Assembly (NCBI GenBank): GCA_023254135.1
Contig: JALQYL010000005.1
Location: forward strand, 1-46,778
Length of the DNA: 46,778 nt
DNA from: Ilumatobacteraceae bacterium
GTDB taxonomy: Bacteria; Actinomycetota; Acidimicrobiia; Acidimicrobiales; Ilumatobacteraceae
Reading direction: 5' to 3'
This document shows, one piece after another, positions 41,512 through 46,778 of the stretch; position 1 is the first letter of the stretch, and each line of letters opens with the position of its first letter. The position numbers and the translations under genes are program-made. The notes beneath the pieces were generated by a model. That model ran no database searches and had not been told where the DNA came from. It saw only the letters and a list, made by a program, of their open reading frames with translations.

Positions 41512-41548
41512 GAGGCTCACGCGCACCAAACGGTGGCGCTTCGCGCCG

Positions 41549-43000
41549 TTAGACCAGCGGACGTGCCGTGGGCGGAATAGGTGCAGGCAATGATGATGAG
41601 CCCATGAGATAAGCATCCACACCAGCCGCACACGAGCGACCCTCGGCGATGGCCCACACAATGAGGCTCTGACCACGACCCATGTCACCAGCCACGTAGA
41701 CACCAGGAACATTGGTGGCATATTGCGCATCACGGGCCACGTTGCCACGCTCGTCAAATGCCACGCCGAGCTGTTCGAGCCATGAACCCTTCTCTGGGCC
41801 AACGAAGCCCATCGCAAGGAACACAAGGTCAGCTGGAATCTCAAGATCCGTGCCTTCCTTCTTCTCGAACTTGCCGTTCACCATCTCCACTTCGTGCAAC
41901 AAGAGCGCACGAACATTTCCGTTGCCGTCGTCGATGAAGCGCTCGGTGTTCACGCTGTACATGCGCTCGCCACCTTCTTCATGCGCAGACGTGACTTTGT
42001 AGACCATGGCGAATTGCGGCCATGGGTTGCCAACAGTGCGCGTGTCGGCGGGACGAGGCATGATCTCCAACTGGATCACTTGTTTTGCACCTTGACGCAA
42101 TGCAGTACCCAGGCAGTCAGCTCCGGTGTCGCCACCGCCGATGATTACTACGTTCTTGCCAGCTGCATGAATGGCAGGCATTTCAAAGTCGCCTTCTTGC
42201 ACCTTGTTGGCCAATGGCAGGTATTCCATTGCCTGATGGATGCCCTTGAGTTCGCGACCCGGCACAGGCAGGTCACGCCATGCGGTGGCACCACATGCCA
42301 ACACAATGGCATCGTGCGAAGCGCGCAACACTTCAATGTCTACAGCGCCACCAACATCTGCACCAGTGCGGAACTCCGTTCCCTCTGCTCGCATTTGTTC
42401 GATGCGGCGATCAACGTTTGACTTTTCCATCTTGAATTCAGGAATGCCATAGCGCAACAAGCCGCCGATGCGATCGGCGCGTTCGAGCACCACCACATCG
42501 TGGCCAGCACGTGTGAGCTGTTGAGCTGCGGCAAGACCAGCAGGTCCACTACCGATGACAGCAACACGCTTGCCCGTCTTCAACGACGGAATCTGTGGCG
42601 TCACCCATCCTTCGTTCCATGCATGATCGATGATGGTGACTTCCACCTGCTTGATGGACACGGGATCCTGGCTGATGCCAAGAACGCATGCCGACTCACA
42701 AGGAGCTGGGCACAACCGACCGGTGAACTCGGGGAAGTTGTTGGTGGCGTGCAAACGCTCGATGGCTTCACGCCAATGTTCGCGATACACCAAGTCATTC
42801 CAGTCAGGAATGAGGTTGCCAAGTGGACATCCGTTGTTGCAGAACGGAATACCACAATCCATGCAACGACCTGCCTGGGTGTTCAGCACCTCACTAGGAA
42901 ACGGCTCGTACACCTCTTTCCAGTCCTTGAGGCGCAACTCCACTGGTCGACGCTGAGGACCTTTGCGGTCCCACTTCAGAAATCCGGTTGTCTCACCCAC
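41549..43000 (-). CDS. gltD: Glutamate synthase (NADPH) small subunit
   Basis: A 483-aa FAD/Fe-S subunit delivering NADPH electrons to GltB. The N-terminal Cys motifs are [18 protein letters not shown] and [12 protein letters not shown] (two 4Fe-4S clusters), the FAD loop is [13 protein letters not shown], and the NADPH loop is GGGDTGADC. Start GTG 43000 overlaps the gltB stop by 8 nt. Confidence 0.96.
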   Translation of the reverse strand: MGETTGFLKWDRKGPQRRPVELRLKDWKEVYEPFPSEVLNTQAGRCMDCGIPFCNNGCPLGNLIPDWNDLVYREHWREAIERLHATNNFPEFTGRLCPAPCESACVLGISQDPVSIKQVEVTIIDHAWNEGWVTPQIPSLKTGKRVAVIGSGPAGLAAAQQLTRAGHDVVVLERADRIGGLLRYGIPEFKMEKSNVDRRIEQMRAEGTEFRTGADVGGAVDIEVLRASHDAIVLACGATAWRDLPVPGRELKGIHQAMEYLPLANKVQEGDFEMPAIHAAGKNVVIIGGGDTGADCLGTALRQGAKQVIQLEIMPRPADTRTVGNPWPQFAMVYKVTSAHEEGGERMYSVNTERFIDDGNGNVRALLLHEVEMVNGKFEKKEGTDLEIPADLVFLAMGFVGPEKGSWLEQLGVAFDERGNVARDAQYATNVPGVYVAGDMGRGQSLIVWAIAEGRSCAAGVDAYLMGSSSLPAPIPPTARPLV

Positions 43001-46000
43001 GAGCAGCCTCCATCACCATGTTTGCTGTTGCTTCTTCATCAAGACCCTTTGCTTTCGCATCGGCCAAAACGTTCAGCACCTTCTTGTAATCGCGTGGCAT
43101 GACCTTGCGGAAGCTGGAGACTTCCACGGTCCACGCATTCAATACACGATCGGCAATTGCCGAACCCGTGAAATCGCGATGACGCTCGACGGTTGCGCGC
43201 AACCACTCTTCGTCTTCACCACCCACATGTTCCAGGTCCACCATCTCGTAGTTCATGTTCGAGGCAAGAGCACCGTCTGGGTCGTACACATATGCGATAC
43301 CGCCCGACATACCTGCCGCGAAGTTACGACCGGTGGGTCCGAGGACGACCACTCGTCCGCCCGTCATGTATTCGCACGCGTGATCACCCACGCCTTCCAC
43401 AACGGCGGTTGCTCCGGAGTTACGCACACAGAAGCGCTCGCCCACGGTGCCACGCAGGAAGATTTCTCCACCTGTTGCTCCGTAACCGATGACGTTGCCT
43501 GCAATCACGTTCTCTTCAGCAACCAATGTGGCATCGCGGTGTGGATGCACGATGATGCGTCCACCCGAGAGTCCCTTGCCCACGAAGTCGTTGCCATCAC
43601 CCTCCAACCGCATTTCAATGCCGGCGGGAACGAATGCACCAAAACTCTGACCAGCGGAACCGGTGAAGTGAATCTTGATGGTGCCATCGGGAAGTCCGGC
43701 GCCACCCCATGCGCGAGTAACGGCGTTACCCAACATGGTGCCCACGGTGCGGTTCACGTTCTGAATGGGTACTTCAATGCTCACGGGCTTTGCATCTGCA
43801 ATCGCCGCGCTTGCACGAGTGATGAGTTCGTTGTCGAGAGCCTCACCCAAACCGTGGTCTTGACCAATGGAGTTGTACGGCGTGGAGTTGTACGGGTTCA
43901 ACGGCGTGGCCAGGATTGGCGAAATGTCGAGTCCCTGTGCCTTCCAATGGTTCACGGCCTTGCGTGAATCAATCATTTCCACATGACCCACTGCTTCTTG
44001 CAACGTACGGAAGCCAAGTGCGGCCAAATACTCACGCACTTCTTCGGCGATGTATTCCATGAAATTCACCACGAACTCTGGTTTGCCGGAGAAACGTGCA
44101 CGCAATGTGGGGTTCTGTGTGGCGATACCAACAGGGCACGTGTCCAGGTGACATACACGCATCATGATGCAACCACTGACCACCAATGGCGCAGTGGCGA
44201 AACCAAATTCTTCAGCACCCAACAACGCAGCAATCACCACGTCGCGACCCGTCTTCATCTGACCGTCGGCCTGCACCACAATGCGGTCACGCAGACCATT
44301 GAGCATGAGAGTTTGCTGCGCTTCAGCAAGACCCAATTCCCACGGTGCACCTGCGTGCTTCAACGAAGTAAGCGGTGAAGCACCAGTGCCACCGTCGTGA
44401 CCCGAGATAAGGACCACATCGGCCTTGGCCTTGCTGACACCAGCAGCCACCGTACCCACGCCCACTTCGGCCACCAGTTTCACGTGTACGCGTGCAACGG
44501 GGTTGGCGTTCTTCAGGTCATGAATGAGTTGCTTGAGGTCTTCAATGGAATAGATGTCATGGTGCGGCGGAGGACTGATGAGACCAACACCTGGCGTGGA
44601 GTGACGCGTCTTTGCCACCCACGGATACACCTTGTGTCCGGGCAATTGTCCGCCTTCACCAGGCTTAGCGCCCTGCGCCATCTTGATCTGGATGTCGTCA
44701 GCGTTCACCAAGTATTCGCTGGTGACACCAAAACGACCCGACGCAACCTGCTTGATGGACGAACGCTTTGAATCACCATTTGCCATGGGCGTGAAACGTT
44801 CAGGATCCTCGCCACCTTCGCCGGTGTTGCTCTTGCCACCAATGCGGTTCATGGCCACCGCCAGGGTTTCATGTGCTTCAGCAGAAATGGAGCCGTAGCT
44901 CATTGCTCCGGTGGAGAATCGCTTCACGATTTCCGAAACGGGCTCGACCTCATCGATGGAAATTGCAGGACGAACGCCGGTGCGCAACTCGAAAAGACCA
45001 CGCAATGTTGCAAGGCGTTGCGACTGATCGTCCACTGCGGCGGTGTACTGCTTGAACACGTCGTAGCGACCGCTGCGTGTTGCATGCTGCAGGCGATACA
45101 CGGTTTCAGGGTTGAAAAGGTGGTACTCCCCTTCACGACGCCACTGGTATTCGCCGCCCAACTCCAACTTGCGGTGCGCACGAAGGTCGGGACGTGACGG
45201 ATGAGCCGTTGCATGACGTGTTGCCACTTCTGCAGCAATCTCATCGAGTCCGATGCCACCCAAGCGCGACACGGTGCCGGTGAAGAATTCATCAACGAGA
45301 TCTTGCGAGAGACCGATTGCTTCGAAGATTTGTGCACCGGTGTAGGAAGCCACGGTGGAAACGCCCATCTTCGACATCACCTTCAACACACCCTTGCCGG
45401 ATGCCTTGATGTAGTTCTTGATGGCCTTGTGTGGGTCCATGCCGCCCAACATGTATGCACCATCACCATCGTGATCCGCGATCATGTCCTCGATTGTCTC
45501 GAAGGCGAGATATGGGTTGATGGCGCCGGCGCCAAAACCAATGAGCAACGCCATGTGGTGCACTTCGCGTGCATCGCCACATTCAACAATGAGTCCCACT
45601 TGCGTGCGACGCTTCTCACGAATGAGGTAGTGATGCACGGCACTTGTGAGCAGCAACGACGGGATAGGCGCGAACACCTCGTCCGAGTTGCGGTCGCTCA
45701 ACACGATGATGCGAGCGCCATTGTCGATTGCTTCTGCCACTTCTGCACGCACCTTGTTCAGTGCGTCGCGCAAGCCGGCGCCACCATCGGCCACGCGGTA
45801 CAAACCACTCACCACGTGTGTGGCGAGATGACCATGAGTGCCTTCATCGTCAATGTGAATGATCTTGGCCAATTCATCGTTGTCGAGAATGGGGAACGGC
45901 AATGACAACTGGCGACAACTTTCGGGACCAGGTGCCAACAAGTTGGCTTCAGGACCAACGCCGGTGCCCACCGAAGTGACCACTTCTTCGCGAATGGCGT

Positions 46001-46778
46001 CAAGTGGCGGGTTGGTGACCTGTGCGAACAATTGCTGGAAGTAGTCGAACAACAAACGTGAACGATCAGACAACACGGCGATGGGCGTGTCGGTACCCAT
46101 GGAACCCAATGGCTCTGCACCGGTACGTGCGGTGGGCGCGAGGATGACCTTCAGTTCTTCTTCGGTGTATCCAAACATTTGCTGACGGCGCGCAACGCTG
46201 TCGTGACTGTGCACCACATGTTCACGTGGTGCCAGATCGTCGAGATGCGTGAGTCCCTTTTCCAACCATTCGGCGTATGGGTGTTCCGATGCCAACTGCA
46301 TCTTGATTTCATCGTCGTCAATGAGACGACCTTGTGCAGTGTCAATGAGGAACATACGACCGGGTTGCATACGGCCCTTGCGCACGATGCGCTTCTGGTC
46401 GATGTCGAGAACTCCGGCCTCACTGGCGAGCACCACGAAACCGTCGCTGGTGACCCAGTAACGACCGGGACGCAGACCATTGCGGTCCAGCACCGCGCCA
46501 ATGAGTGTTCCGTCGGTGAAACACACATCGGCGGGGCCATCCCATGGCTCCATCATTGATGCGTGGAATTGATAGAACGCGCGCTTGCGCGGATCCATGC
46601 GCTCGTTGTTCTCCCATGCCTCGGGGATCATCATGAGCAATGCGTGCGGCAGTGAACGACCAGCGAGATGCAACAACTCCAGCACCTCGTCGAAGCTTGC
46701 CGAGTCACTCATTCCGGGAGCACAGATCGGGAACGCACGGTCGAGACCTGGAATGAGATCACTCTGCAGCAGTGCCTC
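42993..46778 (-). CDS. gltB: Glutamate synthase (NADPH) large subunit, 5' end beyond the window
   Basis: A partial GltB of about 1260 codons, open to the right edge of the window. Residues encoded between 46778 and 46713 ([12 protein letters not shown]...) continue in frame, so the internal ATG at 46712 is not the start. Present: part of the N-terminal glutaminase domain, the central domain, the FMN/2-oxoglutarate synthase domain with the 3Fe-4S loop CHLDTCPVG, and the C-terminal beta-helix ([21 protein letters not shown]). Missing: the N-terminal catalytic Cys and about 250 residues, judged from the usual length of about 1500. Forms the GOGAT operon with gltD. Confidence 0.96.
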   Translation of the reverse strand, partial: EALLQSDLIPGLDRAFPICAPGMSDSASFDEVLELLHLAGRSLPHALLMMIPEAWENNERMDPRKRAFYQFHASMMEPWDGPADVCFTDGTLIGAVLDRNGLRPGRYWVTSDGFVVLASEAGVLDIDQKRIVRKGRMQPGRMFLIDTAQGRLIDDDEIKMQLASEHPYAEWLEKGLTHLDDLAPREHVVHSHDSVARRQQMFGYTEEELKVILAPTARTGAEPLGSMGTDTPIAVLSDRSRLLFDYFQQLFAQVTNPPLDAIREEVVTSVGTGVGPEANLLAPGPESCRQLSLPFPILDNDELAKIIHIDDEGTHGHLATHVVSGLYRVADGGAGLRDALNKVRAEVAEAIDNGARIIVLSDRNSDEVFAPIPSLLLTSAVHHYLIREKRRTQVGLIVECGDAREVHHMALLIGFGAGAINPYLAFETIEDMIADHDGDGAYMLGGMDPHKAIKNYIKASGKGVLKVMSKMGVSTVASYTGAQIFEAIGLSQDLVDEFFTGTVSRLGGIGLDEIAAEVATRHATAHPSRPDLRAHRKLELGGEYQWRREGEYHLFNPETVYRLQHATRSGRYDVFKQYTAAVDDQSQRLATLRGLFELRTGVRPAISIDEVEPVSEIVKRFSTGAMSYGSISAEAHETLAVAMNRIGGKSNTGEGGEDPERFTPMANGDSKRSSIKQVASGRFGVTSEYLVNADDIQIKMAQGAKPGEGGQLPGHKVYPWVAKTRHSTPGVGLISPPPHHDIYSIEDLKQLIHDLKNANPVARVHVKLVAEVGVGTVAAGVSKAKADVVLISGHDGGTGASPLTSLKHAGAPWELGLAEAQQTLMLNGLRDRIVVQADGQMKTGRDVVIAALLGAEEFGFATAPLVVSGCIMMRVCHLDTCPVGIATQNPTLRARFSGKPEFVVNFMEYIAEEVREYLAALGFRTLQEAVGHVEMIDSRKAVNHWKAQGLDISPILATPLNPYNSTPYNSIGQDHGLGEALDNELITRASAAIADAKPVSIEVPIQNVNRTVGTMLGNAVTRAWGGAGLPDGTIKIHFTGSAGQSFGAFVPAGIEMRLEGDGNDFVGKGLSGGRIIVHPHRDATLVAEENVIAGNVIGYGATGGEIFLRGTVGERFCVRNSGATAVVEGVGDHACEYMTGGRVVVLGPTGRNFAAGMSGGIAYVYDPDGALASNMNYEMVDLEHVGGEDEEWLRATVERHRDFTGSAIADRVLNAWTVEVSSFRKVMPRDYKKVLNVLADAKAKGLDEEATANMVMEAARG

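Noticed and set aside
42963-43967. 334-codon open frame on the plus strand over the gltB/gltD junction, and similar long plus-strand frames at 45201-45905
   Set aside because: Antisense shadows of gltB/gltD, which match their families along their whole length; the shadow products are His/Cys-rich and unlike real proteins.
46646-46712. ATG at 46712 as the gltB start
   Set aside because: The frame stays open with plausible GltB sequence to the window edge, and the protein would lack its glutaminase N-terminus.
1-46778. Prophage, insertion sequence, CRISPR array, rRNA operon or integrative element
   Set aside because: No transposase, integrase, repeat-spacer array, long direct or inverted repeat, or rRNA sequence was seen; gene content is ordinary chromosomal metabolism.

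Overview
The window (46.8 kb, mid-GC, almost entirely coding) looks like a chromosomal core segment of a free-living actinobacterium. Mycothiol synthase (mshD), a DUF3499 protein, primase/sigma in tandem, a PotABCD-type transporter and many apparently leaderless genes point there. The gene mix (DUF1566-type secreted protein, heteromeric acyl-CoA mutase, DUF6285/APH pair, polyamine uptake) would suit an Acidimicrobiia-like lineage, but this placement is a tentative inference. No phage, IS element, CRISPR array or rRNA is seen. No non-coding gap exceeds 300 bp; the largest is about 166 bp (4835-5000).

Layout. 0-2.8 kb: a secreted protein made of two tandem DUF1566-like units, an inositol-monophosphatase-family enzyme and an unknown 190-aa protein. 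2.8-7.5 kb: a two-component system divergent from a four-gene operon (acidic secreted protein, Pro/Gln-rich membrane protein, ApbE flavin transferase, tetra-His di-heme membrane protein) that looks like an extracytoplasmic electron-transfer module. 7.5-9.5 kb: two-subunit B12-dependent acyl-CoA mutase with the active-site signature of isobutyryl-CoA mutase rather than methylmalonyl-CoA mutase. 9.5-12.7 kb: tRNA-CAU, tRNA-Asn, sigA, dnaG. 12.7-14.7 kb: TerC and an M50 protease, divergent. 14.7-22.8 kb: amino-acid biosynthesis (ygfZ, trpE, hisI, hisF, hisA, hisH, hisB, hisC, a 63-aa protein, nth) on the minus strand, interrupted by a plus-strand alpha/beta hydrolase. In this assembly hisA is broken by an apparent deletion of about 22 nt. 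22.8-27.9 kb: mshD, rlmN, DUF6285/phosphotransferase pair, an ABC ATPase, SRPBCC and DUF3499 proteins, tRNA-Val. 28-35.9 kb: a polyamine uptake and oxidation block (aminobutyraldehyde-type dehydrogenase, potA, potD, potB, potC, 2-hydroxyacid dehydrogenase) divergent from alanine dehydrogenase. 35.9-46.8 kb: P450, MFS exporter, murF/ddl divergent pair, LysM lipoprotein, gltD and a 5'-truncated gltB running off the window.

Three genome-wide habits show up. First, about 19 genes have a TANNNT -10 hexamer ending 6-8 nt before the start codon, which is the leaderless-mRNA geometry; at three divergent pairs the two -10s overlap on a shared central TA. Second, genes in operons are joined by ATGA or GTGA overlaps. 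Third, all eight convergent gene pairs meet within -27 to +6 bp, so classic terminators are essentially absent. Strongest items for follow-up: the hisA break, the TCS/ApbE/di-heme/acidic-protein locus, the mutase re-assignment, and the shared-TA bidirectional promoters.
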